Part shown: one piece after another, positions 32,916 through 41,246 of the stretch | Position numbering within the stretch: position 1 is the first letter of the stretch | Layout of the letters: each line of letters starts with the position of its first letter | Source: an uncultured Desulfovibrio sp. | Lineage (GTDB): Bacteria; Desulfobacterota; Desulfovibrionia; Desulfovibrionales; Desulfovibrionaceae | Direction of reading: 5' to 3' | Assembly: GCA_934546745.1 (NCBI GenBank) | Contig: CAKTDV010000003.1 | Location: 1-64,000, forward strand | Length of the DNA: 64,000 bases | Made by a program: the position numbers and the translations under genes | The notes under the pieces: model-generated | Seen by the model: the letters and a program-made list of their open reading frames with translations, nothing else | What the model was told of the DNA's origin: nothing | Database searches by the model: none

Positions 32916-34021
32916 TCCCAGCGATGGGGAAAAGAGTAGGGCATTCCCCGCGCGCTTTCAAGGGCAAGGGCAAACGTCAGGCATCCGTGCATGACGGTCT
33001 TGGGAACAAGCAAACTTCGGGCATTCGCTCCCAGCAGGGCGGCGGCTTCGCAGACGCTGAAGGCAGGCAGGCCGAACCGCCGGCCAGCGGCGGCGGAAGG
33101 ATGGGGGGTGCGAACCCCGGCCAGCGCCTGGGCGGAAAAATCACAGACAGGCACTGTCCGCTCCGCCGCCAGAGCGGCAATGGCCGGTTCCCGGCATTTT
33201 TCCGTTACGGTGGCCAGCGCGGCCACAGCTTCAGGCGCAACGCCCACCGTCCGGCAGAAATCAAGGAAACTTTCCCGCAGCAAGGCGGTATCCATGTCCT
33301 TGCGGCAGCCTACGCCCAGCACGAGGCAGGGCACGGCCACGCGCACGCGCTCCGGCGCGGGCGGCAGAGCCTGCCAGTGAACGCAGACCGACGGCAGAGG
33401 ATCGCCCTCCGCAGGCGGTACGCCGGAGGGAAGAAAACCCGGCAGGGAAGGAAGGCGGCGCAGGGGATCGTAAAGGCGCACAGGGCGGGATTCCAGCAGG
33501 GCGGCTTGGACGGCGGGCAGCCGATCCCAATCAAGGAGACGCAGCCCGGCACGCCGGACAGCCATGTCCAGCGCCGGACGCGACAGGGTATCCGAAGCGG
33601 TCGTGACGACGGGCTCGCCGCCCAGAGCCCGCGCCAGGTGGCGGGCAAGCCCGTTGGCATCGCCCCAATGACCGGACAGAAGGCTGATCACATGCCGTCC
33701 CGCGGGATCAATGACGAGCACTGCGGGATCCCGGCTTTTATGGACAAGGTACGGCGCGATGGCGCGCACGGCAATCCCTGCGGCCCCGACAAAAACCTGC
33801 GCGGCGCTGCCGTGAAAGCGCGCCGCCATCAGATCCCGCAGCGATGCCCACGCCAGAGCGTCCGAAGGCGCGAAACGGGCGGGCGCTGTCAGCGTACCCG
33901 ACCCAAGGCACAGACCGTCCGTCCGCCGCCACGGCAGGGCCGCCAGCACGGCTCGCGCCGTGGGCAAGGCGTCACGGCACAGGGCATGACAATACAAGGC
34001 GTCGCGGGAGCTGTACGGCAT
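32912..34021 (-). CDS. cbiG: Cobalt-precorrin 5A hydrolase CbiG
   Basis: A 369-aa enzyme of anaerobic cobalamin synthesis that opens the delta-lactone of cobalt-precorrin 5A and releases acetaldehyde. The N-terminal/central part has VFVGAAGIAVRAIAPYLVHKSRDPAVLV and ISLLSGHWGDANGLARHLA; the C-terminal domain has VLGVGCRKDMDTALL and the G-x-PAFSVCEAAALL stretch. Overlaps cbiH, forming a two-gene unit; other cob/cbi genes apart from cobU are outside the window. Confidence 0.93.
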   Translation of the reverse strand: MPYSSRDALYCHALCRDALPTARAVLAALPWRRTDGLCLGSGTLTAPARFAPSDALAWASLRDLMAARFHGSAAQVFVGAAGIAVRAIAPYLVHKSRDPAVLVIDPAGRHVISLLSGHWGDANGLARHLARALGGEPVVTTASDTLSRPALDMAVRRAGLRLLDWDRLPAVQAALLESRPVRLYDPLRRLPSLPGFLPSGVPPAEGDPLPSVCVHWQALPPAPERVRVAVPCLVLGVGCRKDMDTALLRESFLDFCRTVGVAPEAVAALATVTEKCREPAIAALAAERTVPVCDFSAQALAGVRTPHPSAAAGRRFGLPAFSVCEAAALLGANARSLLVPKTVMHGCLTFALALESARGMPYSFPHRWE

Positions 34022-34135
34022 CCTCTTTTCCTGAAACTCCTGTGCCGGGGCTCGCGCCCGCGCGTCGTGCGGGGAACGGACGCTTTCCGGGGCGGGCGGC
34101 CTTCAGCGCAACCTGTGGCCGGCAGTGGGGAGGCG

Positions 34136-35725
34136 CTACGGACGCCGTTCCCCAGACTCCACGCGCTGTCTGACAAGGGTGCGGAGAAGGTTTTTTTCAC
34201 TGTCAAAAAGGGGGCGGTGAAGCGTTTCACGACTGAGAAAGAGAAGGCGGCGATCCAGTTCGGGGGGAATGCCGTAGTTCTCCTGTACCGCCCTGAATTC
34301 CTGGTACGAGAGTTCCTCGACGAAAACGTCGGCGCATTGGGAAAGGCGGAGTTCGATGTCCTGAACGCCTCCCTGGAGAAGCGTCTGTACCTGGGCGCGC
34401 AAAAGCACCTTTTCCTCAGGCCAGAGGTGACGCTGCAAAAGAAGGCGGGACTGGTAAAGGAGATCGCGATCGTATTCCTGTGGTATGCGGGGGCAATCGC
34501 GCAACGCGCTTTTTTCTTCTTCCGAAAGGGCGTCCACGAACTGCGCGGCGCACTGCAACAACAGCTTTTTGTCACCGCCACATTCCCTATTCTGCGGAGG
34601 AAGGCTTTCCAGCGCCGGAAGGAGCGGCGTACCGGAGATTTCCAGCAGCGGCGCTGCCTCCGCCGTTGCATCCGGCGGCAGGGAAGCGGGACGCGTCCCG
34701 GCTTCGGCCCCGTCCGCCTGTGTCGCCGGCGGCAGGGGTTCCTCTTCGTTCCGCGAAGAGCTTTCGGAAGCCGGCGGCCTGTCCCGCCGTTCCCCGTCGG
34801 AGGCATGTCCGTCGGAAGGAGGGGGGCAGGGATCCGAGGGATCCGGGGCGTCCTCCGCGGCGGGAGTGTCGTCGGAGGCGGTCAACCACGTCTGGACAAG
34901 ATCGCGGAGAAGCGTTTTCTCTTCTGGCGAGAGAAAGCGCCGCATGGTGAGCTTTGCCTGAAACAGCAAACGCTTGTCCAGTTCTGGAGGAATGCCGCGG
35001 TTAAGACGCACGGCGTCTTTTTCCGCCTCGGACAGGCTGGCGGCAAAAAGCTGAGCGTTGAGATCGAGAAGGTGGCGCTGTTCCGGCGCCAAGGGCGTGG
35101 CGACGCTTTCCCCATCCGCGGACGGAGCGGCCTCGTCCATGACGGCGCAGGACAGGGGCGTGGAAATAATGCGGGCATCCTGGAATTCCGCCTTGCGGAC
35201 AAAGCCTTCGACAGCCTCGCGGGCCCATTCGATATTTTTGTCGGCCTCCGCAAGCAGGATGGGCGAAGAGGCGCTCTGGCCGTTGATTCCGAGGCGATGG
35301 ATACGTACGCCCAGCATCTGGGCCGCGCCCACGCCGGGAGCGAGATCGGCATCGCCGGAAAGAATAATGGCGGACGTGATGGCCCGGTTTTGGGCCAGCG
35401 CCAGCAAATCAGCCATAAGCAGGCCGTCCACCCCTTTTTGCTGTCCGTAGGCGTTGAGGGTTCCGTAGCGCATCTTGATATCGTCAAGGCGGGCGAGGGC
35501 CTGATGCTGTTCCGTCACGACGCCGCGCGGATCGCGTCCGTCATACCAGTAGATGCGCAGGAGGGAACATTCGGCGAACTGACTGTGAATTTCGTGAATA
35601 AGCGACTCGCGCATCTTTGGGGCGTCAATGAGAATATCCTCCCGCCTGCGCTTTTCACCGTACAGCAAATAGGAAAGTTGTACCCAGAAATAACCGGCAT
35701 CCACAAAAGCGGCTACACGCTCCAC
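34136..35725 (-). CDS. NYN-domain protein with three copies of an unknown C-terminal module
   Basis: A protein of 529 aa from the GTG at 35725 (GGAGG 5 nt upstream; a GTG at 35737 gives 533 aa). The N-terminal 180 residues are a NYN (PIN-like, LabA/DUF88) nuclease domain with the acidic residues in FVDAGYF, KGVDGLLMADLL and ILSGDADLAPGV. Then, numbered from the longer start, three related modules of about 62 residues occur at 223-285, 392-454 and 464-526. Each has the pattern L..CA..F...LS..E..A......IP.E.DR.LL..S...L.R.L...EK.LLR..V. The first and second are separated by a Pro/Glu-rich linker. I recognise no family for the module. RNA processing is plausible from the NYN fold only. Confidence 0.85.
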   Translation of the reverse strand: MERVAAFVDAGYFWVQLSYLLYGEKRRREDILIDAPKMRESLIHEIHSQFAECSLLRIYWYDGRDPRGVVTEQHQALARLDDIKMRYGTLNAYGQQKGVDGLLMADLLALAQNRAITSAIILSGDADLAPGVGAAQMLGVRIHRLGINGQSASSPILLAEADKNIEWAREAVEGFVRKAEFQDARIISTPLSCAVMDEAAPSADGESVATPLAPEQRHLLDLNAQLFAASLSEAEKDAVRLNRGIPPELDKRLLFQAKLTMRRFLSPEEKTLLRDLVQTWLTASDDTPAAEDAPDPSDPCPPPSDGHASDGERRDRPPASESSSRNEEEPLPPATQADGAEAGTRPASLPPDATAEAAPLLEISGTPLLPALESLPPQNRECGGDKKLLLQCAAQFVDALSEEEKSALRDCPRIPQEYDRDLLYQSRLLLQRHLWPEEKVLLRAQVQTLLQGGVQDIELRLSQCADVFVEELSYQEFRAVQENYGIPPELDRRLLFLSRETLHRPLFDSEKNLLRTLVRQRVESGERRP

Positions 35726-35756
35726 ACGATCCTCCACGGATTCAGACTAGAACAGT

Positions 35757-35795
35757 TTGCTTTTGAACGCTGTCACGTTCAAAAGCGACGCCGCT
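35757..35795 (+). repeat. Dispersed intergenic hairpin repeat, copy E
   Basis: GCTTTTGAACG (35759-35769) and CGTTCAAAAGC (35776-35786) form a perfect 11-bp stem around a 6-nt loop, followed by GACGCCGCTCGCGC, again in the family pattern. Confidence 0.65.
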
Positions 35796-35917
35796 CGCGC
35801 GGCCGCCGGAGCGATCACATTTTCCCTGTGAAACCGCTCTCAAAGCGGGACTGACGTTCGGGAGTGCGCCATAGCTCACCGATCTAGCAGAAATTCCTGA
35901 AAAACAACACAAAAAAT

Positions 35918-35998
35918 AAGGGGGGAGAAAAATTCTCCCCCTGCTACATAGAAGCGTCTTCGGGACGCCGGATAGACATGTTGTCTGCCATGAAAAAA
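35918..35998 (-). ncRNA. Candidate small RNA (about 75-80 nt) with a 15-codon ORF
   Basis: On the minus strand, starting shortly after the promoter below, the sequence contains an AUG at 35991 opening MADNMSIRRPEDASM then stop (35944-35991). A hairpin GCGTC/GACGC (35953-35968) follows, and then a terminator stem AGGGGGAGAA/TTCTCCCCCC (35942-35919) with TTATTTTTT after it. No larger gene lies on this strand between promoter and terminator. It could be a regulatory RNA, a microprotein mRNA, or both. The AUG lacks a clear ribosome-binding site. Confidence 0.5.
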
Positions 35999-35999
35999 T

Positions 36000-36027
36000 T
36001 TTTTACTTGAAACAACGGGTTTGTCAA
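36000..36027 (-). promoter_or_regulatory. Predicted promoter of the candidate small RNA
   Basis: TTGACA (36027-36022), 16 nt, TAAAAA (36005-36000), reading leftward away from the antiporter gene. Perfect -35. Confidence 0.6.
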
Positions 36028-36127
36028 GGATAACTTTCGCATTTATTGTAAGAATCCCGCCGGACGCCTCGCCACGGCGAAGGGGCGAAGGATCGCCGGG
36101 AAACATCACTGGACGGAGGTCTATCCC

Positions 36128-37732
36128 ATGACGGCAAACACCCTGCTTGGCGCGGCCATACTGATTCTCGCCTGCCTGCTGAGCAACCGGATTTTCGGGC
36201 GGCTGGGCATGCCCGCGCTGCTGGCTTTTCTGGGCCTCGGCATGCTCTGCGGTTCCGACGGTCTGCTGAAAATAGCTTTTGACGATTTCAGCCTGTCCGA
36301 ACAGGTAAGCAGCGTGGCCCTCATTTTCATTATTTTCTACGGCGGGTTCTGGACAAACTGGCAACGCGCGAAACCGGTGGCCGCCAAAGCCCTGCTGCTC
36401 TCCTCGGCGGGCGTGGTGCTGACGGCCGTGTTTGTAGGCGCGTTCTGCCACTGGGCTCTTGGCATGCCGCCCGCCGAGAGCCTGCTCGTAGGGGCTCTCA
36501 TCAGCTCCACGGACGCGGCCTCGGTATTCTCCATTCTGCGCGCCAAAAGCCTCAATCTGCGGTATGGCACGGCCTCCATGCTGGAAATGGAGAGCGGCAG
36601 CAACGACTGTTTCTCCTATATGCTGACCGTTGTCATTCTGGCCTTCATGGGCGGTTCGGCACAGGGGCCCGGCGAGGTCGCCTGGATGCTCTGTCTGCAA
36701 ATAGCGGCGGGCGCCGCCTGCGGCGTGGTCATCGCGCTGGGCGCACGCTACGTCCTGCAACGCACGGCATTCAGTGCCGACGGCTTCGACGCCATCTTTC
36801 TGCTGGCCGTGGCCCTGCTTTCCTATACCGTTCCCCAGACCCTCGGCGGCAACGGCTATCTGAGCGCCTATATGGCGGGCATGATTCTGGGCAACTCCCC
36901 CCTGCCGAACAAACGTTCGCTGCTGGGATTTTTCGACGGGCTGACAGGCCTTATGCAGATGGTGCTTTTCTTCCTGCTCGGGCTGCTCTCTTTCCCGTCG
37001 AGCCTTCCCGCCGTGGCTCTGCCCGCAACCCTGATCGCCCTGTTTCTTACGTTCGTGGCCCGTCCCATCTCCGTGGCGCTGCTGCTGACGCCCCTGCGCA
37101 GTCCCTTCCGCCAGCAGGCGCTGGTCTCCTGGACAGGGCTGCGCGGCGCGGCATCCATCGTCTTTGCCATCGTCGCCACCATCGATCCCGCCCATACCCA
37201 CAGCGACATTTTTCATATCGTCTTTTTCATCGTCCTTCTGTCGGTACTTTTCCAGGGGACGCTGCTGCCCTGGGTGGCGCGCAGGCTGGACATGATCGAC
37301 GATGAGGAGGACGTCCGCAAAACCTTTAACGACTATGAGGAGAACGTGCCGCTGATTTTCGCGGAATTCACCCTGAAAGACGGCAGCCCCTGGGCTGGGC
37401 GTCTCGTGCGCGATCTGGATCTGCCGCCGGATACCCTGCTGGCCCTCGTAAGGCGCGAAGGCCGCAACTTCGCCCCGGACGGCAACACCCGCCTCCAGGC
37501 AGGCGACGTGCTGGTGCTGGGGGGAAGGGAAGTGACGTCCATCAACAGCGCCGTGCTCCAGGAGCATCACGTCGGCAAAGGGAGCCCCCTGGCGGGACGC
37601 CCCCTGCGTGAAGCGCCCTCCGGCATGCCCCTCGTTGTGGCCGTCCTGCGCGGGCAGGAGGTCATCATCCCTCGCGGCGACACCATCCCGCGGGAAGGCG
37701 ATACCCTGGTCGTCTACAAAGGTTCGGAGTAG
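36128..37732 (+). CDS. cvrA: CPA1-family K+/H+ antiporter with C-terminal regulatory domain (CvrA/NhaP2 type)
   Basis: A 534-aa inner-membrane cation/proton antiporter. About 12 membrane segments span residues 1-385; the ion-site region ALISSTDAASVFSILR and LEMESGSNDCFSYML is characteristic of this group. The soluble C-terminus (about 395-534) has a TrkA-C/RCK-C domain (LALVRREGRNFAPDGNTRLQAGDVLVLGG) and a second half-copy (VVAVLRGQEVIIPRGDTIPREGDTLVVY). GGAGG precedes the ATG. Monocistronic. K+ rather than Na+ is inferred from the CvrA/NhaP2-type architecture. Confidence 0.9.
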   Translation: MTANTLLGAAILILACLLSNRIFGRLGMPALLAFLGLGMLCGSDGLLKIAFDDFSLSEQVSSVALIFIIFYGGFWTNWQRAKPVAAKALLLSSAGVVLTAVFVGAFCHWALGMPPAESLLVGALISSTDAASVFSILRAKSLNLRYGTASMLEMESGSNDCFSYMLTVVILAFMGGSAQGPGEVAWMLCLQIAAGAACGVVIALGARYVLQRTAFSADGFDAIFLLAVALLSYTVPQTLGGNGYLSAYMAGMILGNSPLPNKRSLLGFFDGLTGLMQMVLFFLLGLLSFPSSLPAVALPATLIALFLTFVARPISVALLLTPLRSPFRQQALVSWTGLRGAASIVFAIVATIDPAHTHSDIFHIVFFIVLLSVLFQGTLLPWVARRLDMIDDEEDVRKTFNDYEENVPLIFAEFTLKDGSPWAGRLVRDLDLPPDTLLALVRREGRNFAPDGNTRLQAGDVLVLGGREVTSINSAVLQEHHVGKGSPLAGRPLREAPSGMPLVVAVLRGQEVIIPRGDTIPREGDTLVVYKGSE

Positions 37733-37747
37733 GCCCGAAAAGCGGAC

Positions 37748-37793
37748 AAAAAAACGGACAGCCCACCGGGGCATGGCTTCGGCGGGCTGTCCT
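37748..37793. terminator. Bidirectional terminator between the antiporter and the Skp-like gene
   Basis: GGACAGCCC/GGGCTGTCC stem (with further pairing inside) preceded by A7. Read leftward it gives stem plus T7 and ends the Skp-like gene; it also lies 15 nt after the antiporter stop. Confidence 0.85.
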
Positions 37794-37824
37794 GTCTCAG
37801 GAAGGCGGGGAATCCCCCGGACGC

Positions 37825-38379
37825 CTATTCGGCGGGCTTATCAGCCGCGGGAGCAGCCTGGGAGGCGGGCTTCTCCGCGGCGGAAACGGCATCATCCTGT
37901 TCCAGCGGCGTAAAGGTCATCTTTTGCTTGTTGACCTCCGCAAGAACGGCGGCGGTCACGTCCACCGCCGCATCGAAGGAAGCGACAACCTCGCGGCTGA
38001 TGATAATCTGATAGCCATGAGCCGCGCGGTATTCGCCAAGCACCTTCTGCAACATATCATAGAGCTGCCCGGCAACGTTCTGCTGTTCCTTGCCCATGCG
38101 GGTCTGAAAGGTCATATAGGACAGCTGCAACTCACGCTGGGCTTCCTCGTCCTTGTCATTCTTTTCGAGGCGTTCCTGAACGGCGTTCAGCTTGTTCTGC
38201 ATCTCGCCCTGAAGCCCTTCAAGAAAGGCCATGCCGGCCTTGCCCGGTTCGCTTTCCGTCAGCAGGCGGCTCATGTCAACCACGGCCACGGCGGGTTTGG
38301 CGGGCCCGGTCTGCTGACACCCCGCAAAGGCAAGAGCGGCAAGAAGCAGCAACGGCAGAGCGACGAAACGAATGCGCAT
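37825..38379 (-). CDS. Skp/OmpH-like periplasmic chaperone predicted to be a lipoprotein
   Basis: A 184-aa protein with a lipoprotein signal (LLLLAALAFAGC, Cys21) rather than the cleaved signal of classical Skp. The mature part begins VAVVDMSRLLTESEPGKAG, as in OmpH, and contains a long coiled coil (about 60-125, ...NKLNAVQERLEKNDKDEEA...) that forms the tentacle arm, then a small strand region IIISREVVASFDAAVDVT. The last 30 residues are Ala/Pro/Lys-rich. AGGAG lies before the ATG. Lipidation would tether the chaperone to a membrane. Confidence 0.85.
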   Translation of the reverse strand: MRIRFVALPLLLLAALAFAGCQQTGPAKPAVAVVDMSRLLTESEPGKAGMAFLEGLQGEMQNKLNAVQERLEKNDKDEEAQRELQLSYMTFQTRMGKEQQNVAGQLYDMLQKVLGEYRAAHGYQIIISREVVASFDAAVDVTAAVLAEVNKQKMTFTPLEQDDAVSAAEKPASQAAPAADKPAE

Positions 38380-38632
38380 GAATATTCTCCTGTAACGTGA
38401 TCGGGGAAGTCGGGCACGGTTGCATGCCTGTGCCGGAAACGTTTCAATCCGCGGCAATCCCTCCGCCGCCTAGCGCAACACCGGGCGGCCAGGAGGAGCG
38501 CAAGGGGAGGTCTCTGTAGACCTCAAAAGGATTTGTGCCACCGTCATATCCTTCTTTTAAAAGTATCTCAAGTTTTTTTAGAGCGGGCGCCCGACCGGGT
38601 ACACGGAAAAAACCGCCGCGCGCGGACAGGCG

Positions 38633-39763
38633 TCACGGCGAAACCGCGCCGCCAGGAGCGGTCTGCCGCGCCGACGCGTAGGCTTGCCGGTAGTGGCGCA
38701 CCTTGGCGACGTAACAGCGGGTTTCACGCACGGGCAGGTCGGTGGTCAGGACGCGGTAAAGTTCCTCGCTGGACAGCGCGTTGATGGCGTCCACAGCTTC
38801 CCGCGGGGTTTTTCCGAAAAAGCGCAGCAGGCGGTTGGGGCCCATGTTGTAGGCAGCCATCATACAGAACTCGCGGGAATGGCTGTCGTGGACGCCGCCG
38901 AAATACCGGGTGAGGAGAATATGGATGTACGTTGTTCCGTAGCGTATGTTGATATCCGGCCGGCTGAGTTCCTCAAAGGAGACTTCGCCCTTGCTGCCAT
39001 ACAGAAAACGGTGAATCTCATCTCCGGCGGTGGTAGGCAGAAGCTGCATCAAACCCATGGCCGATCGGGGACTGACCAGATCCATGGTGAACGTACTTTC
39101 GCTATGGATGATGGCAAAAACAAGCTCAGGACTCAGGTTATACCGGCGCGCGCTGTCTTCCACCAGGGTACGAAAACGGGAAGCGTGCGCCAGAAGAGGG
39201 CCGCCGGAAAAAAGCGGCAGAGGCATCAACTCCTCAAAATCCAGCTCTCCCACGCGGGGTCCGGGCAACGCGTAGCCTTCGAGCAGTGCTTCCGCGCCCT
39301 GCCAGCGCAGGGGACGGCCGCGCATGTCCAGCGCTTCGCCGTAACGGACGGGCTGGCCGGCCACAAGGACGGGAACCGTCATGCCGTCCATACTTACCAG
39401 CGGCGCGAGGGGGGCCGCATTCGCAACGTTTCCGGCAAAACGCAGGGAGGCGTCGCCCAGTTCAAGCCGCACGCCGCGATCGTCAAAGCTCACGACAGCC
39501 CCGGCAGGCACGGACACGGCATTGCCGGGAGTGCGTACCGTTTGCACGGCATCACGCCGCACAGCCCAGACACGCACACCGTCGCCCATGCGCTCAATAG
39601 GCGCGGGCATGTCTCCGGGTCCCGCGACGGCCACAAGATTTTCCGCGCGCCGGCGCAGGGAGAGAACGTTTTCCTGGGGAGGCACAAATCCGGCCAGCAG
39701 GCCCACGGCCGCCGAGGCACACGCCAGCGCGGCTCCCGCCACGACAAGTGTTCGGCGCTTCAT
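38633..39763 (-). CDS. Lytic transglycosylase, MltC-like
   Basis: A 376-aa exported protein with an N-terminal hydrophobic signal (about 5-27) but no clear lipobox. Residues about 60-175 resemble the DUF3393 region that precedes the catalytic domain in MltC. The SLT domain (about 195-340) has the catalytic Glu in FAIIHSESTFTMD, then SPRSAMGLMQLLPTTAG and CMMAAYNMGPNRLLRFF. GAGGAAAC precedes the ATG. It is the second lytic transglycosylase in the window and lacks LysM domains. Confidence 0.9.
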   Translation of the reverse strand: MKRRTLVVAGAALACASAAVGLLAGFVPPQENVLSLRRRAENLVAVAGPGDMPAPIERMGDGVRVWAVRRDAVQTVRTPGNAVSVPAGAVVSFDDRGVRLELGDASLRFAGNVANAAPLAPLVSMDGMTVPVLVAGQPVRYGEALDMRGRPLRWQGAEALLEGYALPGPRVGELDFEELMPLPLFSGGPLLAHASRFRTLVEDSARRYNLSPELVFAIIHSESTFTMDLVSPRSAMGLMQLLPTTAGDEIHRFLYGSKGEVSFEELSRPDINIRYGTTYIHILLTRYFGGVHDSHSREFCMMAAYNMGPNRLLRFFGKTPREAVDAINALSSEELYRVLTTDLPVRETRCYVAKVRHYRQAYASARQTAPGGAVSP

Positions 39764-39990
39764 ACTCGTTTCCTCAATTTCTGTTTCCCAGTGACATGCA
39801 AAAAACGTGCTACATCAAACTTTCGTAGAAGATATTTCTCTGTTAGCCGTAGAGGAAAACCGCCCCACCCCGGCAGTCCGGCTTATGCTCCGCGTCTGCG
39901 TCAAAATATGGACACTTTGCTCCGCCCCGCTCTTGACCTGCCGCCGGAGAGGATCTAGCGTTACTGAAACGAGGCCTGTCCGCTTTTCCG

Positions 39991-40022
39991 CCGCGCGCGG
40001 ACAGCGCCACTTTTACAATGAA
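39991..40022 (-). repeat. Dispersed intergenic hairpin repeat, copy F (reverse orientation)
   Basis: Read on the minus strand, GTTCATTGTAAAAGTGGCGC then TGTCCGCGCGCGG matches the extended consensus of copy B, including the GTTCATT lead-in. It spans the first possible ATG (40018) of the next gene, which argues for the GTG start at 40039. Confidence 0.65.
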
Positions 40023-40038
40023 CAGAAGGCCTTTCCCC

Positions 40039-41172
40039 GTGTCCTACCGCAACACACGTACCTATGAGGATATCGTCCAGCTCCTGAGGCACACGCCGCC
40101 GGAGATGCGCCAGGCCGTGTACGCGCTCTTCCTTGCCGCCAAGAAATCCCTGGATCTCGGCTACCGCCCCGAAGTGCGCGCCACCCCCATCAAGGGCTGG
40201 CGTTGCCTGCTGCAACTGCTGTCGTCAATAGCCACCATGCAGACGGAAACGGAAGCCCTGCTGCGCGTGACCAGCGATCTTGTGGCCATTGCGGATCATA
40301 TGGCCGTGCCCTCCGAGGTTCTGCGCCAGAGCGCGGAAATTCTTGTCCACGCGCTCCATGCCGATATGTATGTCTGCCGCATACGCAGCGAACAGGGGGA
40401 ATGGATCGTCCAGGCCGCCGCCCGCGCCGACGGCGCCGCCATCCCCATCGTGGCCCCCATGATGGAAGAAAGCCTGATCCGCCACCCTGTCATGCGCGTC
40501 ATTCAGGAAGGGCACGGCCGCTACGTGGTTTCCAACGATCTGCATGGACTGGATCGTGGCGGCGAAGCCTTTGACTGCGTCGTCTACAAGTCCGGCTACC
40601 GGTCGCGGCTGGCTTTCATCCTGCGCGAACGCTTCGACAGACCCGCTTTCGGCCTCGTCCTGCTCTATACGGAACGCGACTACGGCTTTGACGGGTACGA
40701 CGCCCGTTTTCTCTCCAAATGCGCCCGCATTCTTTCACTGACGGTGGGACGGCGGCTGGCCGTGGCCCGCGACACCCTGGAAAAGGCCGCCGGCGCCATG
40801 GCCCACTACGGCAACAACGCGCTGAACATCATGCGCAATCAGGTCGAATACTGCGGCGAACTGGTGGAAGACATCGACGCCAATCACGCCCGCGCCCTGC
40901 GCCTGTGCCGCGAGCTGATCGGCGAATTCCCCGATGATTCCCGCGGCAGGCGTCTGTCGCTTGAGCTGGAGAGCGTGCTTGCCCGCACGGATCTCACCGA
41001 ACTGGCCGGACATCTCGGCGGCGTCCTGGAAGGCAACCGCCGCATGACGCGCATCATCAAATCCCTGAAAAAATCCGTGGATCGTCCCCGGCTCATGCGC
41101 TATGCCCTCGGACAGGATGTCCTGGAGCTGGAAGACGGCAGCCCGCAGGATGCCCCCTCCCTCCAGCGCTGA
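40039..41172 (+). CDS. GAF-domain protein with a histidine-kinase-like helical domain but no ATPase domain
   Basis: A 377-aa cytoplasmic protein. A GAF domain at about 70-240 includes MYVCRIRSEQGEWIVQAAARADG and RLAFILRERFDRPAFGLVLLYTERDYGFDGYDARFLSKCA. After it, MAHYGNNALNIMRNQVEYC looks like a dimerisation/H-box helix (compare AHEFNNxLxxI), with a later helix NRRMTRIIKSLKKSV, but the protein ends without a HATPase domain. GTG start with AGAAGG 9 nt upstream; an ATG at 40018 is also possible. It precedes a SulP transporter by about 75 nt. Ligand and output unknown. Confidence 0.78.
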   Translation: MSYRNTRTYEDIVQLLRHTPPEMRQAVYALFLAAKKSLDLGYRPEVRATPIKGWRCLLQLLSSIATMQTETEALLRVTSDLVAIADHMAVPSEVLRQSAEILVHALHADMYVCRIRSEQGEWIVQAAARADGAAIPIVAPMMEESLIRHPVMRVIQEGHGRYVVSNDLHGLDRGGEAFDCVVYKSGYRSRLAFILRERFDRPAFGLVLLYTERDYGFDGYDARFLSKCARILSLTVGRRLAVARDTLEKAAGAMAHYGNNALNIMRNQVEYCGELVEDIDANHARALRLCRELIGEFPDDSRGRRLSLELESVLARTDLTELAGHLGGVLEGNRRMTRIIKSLKKSVDRPRLMRYALGQDVLELEDGSPQDAPSLQR

Positions 41173-41246
41173 TCCCGCCTGACAGCCGCCGTGTGCCCGA
41201 ATCGCGGGACAACGCGGAACCTCCCAACGCTTTCCCCGGGATACCC

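Noticed and set aside
34022..34135. Cobalamin riboswitch upstream of cbiG
   Set aside because: A CCACTG occurs, but the other conserved boxes and their order are missing, and the spacer is only 114 nt.
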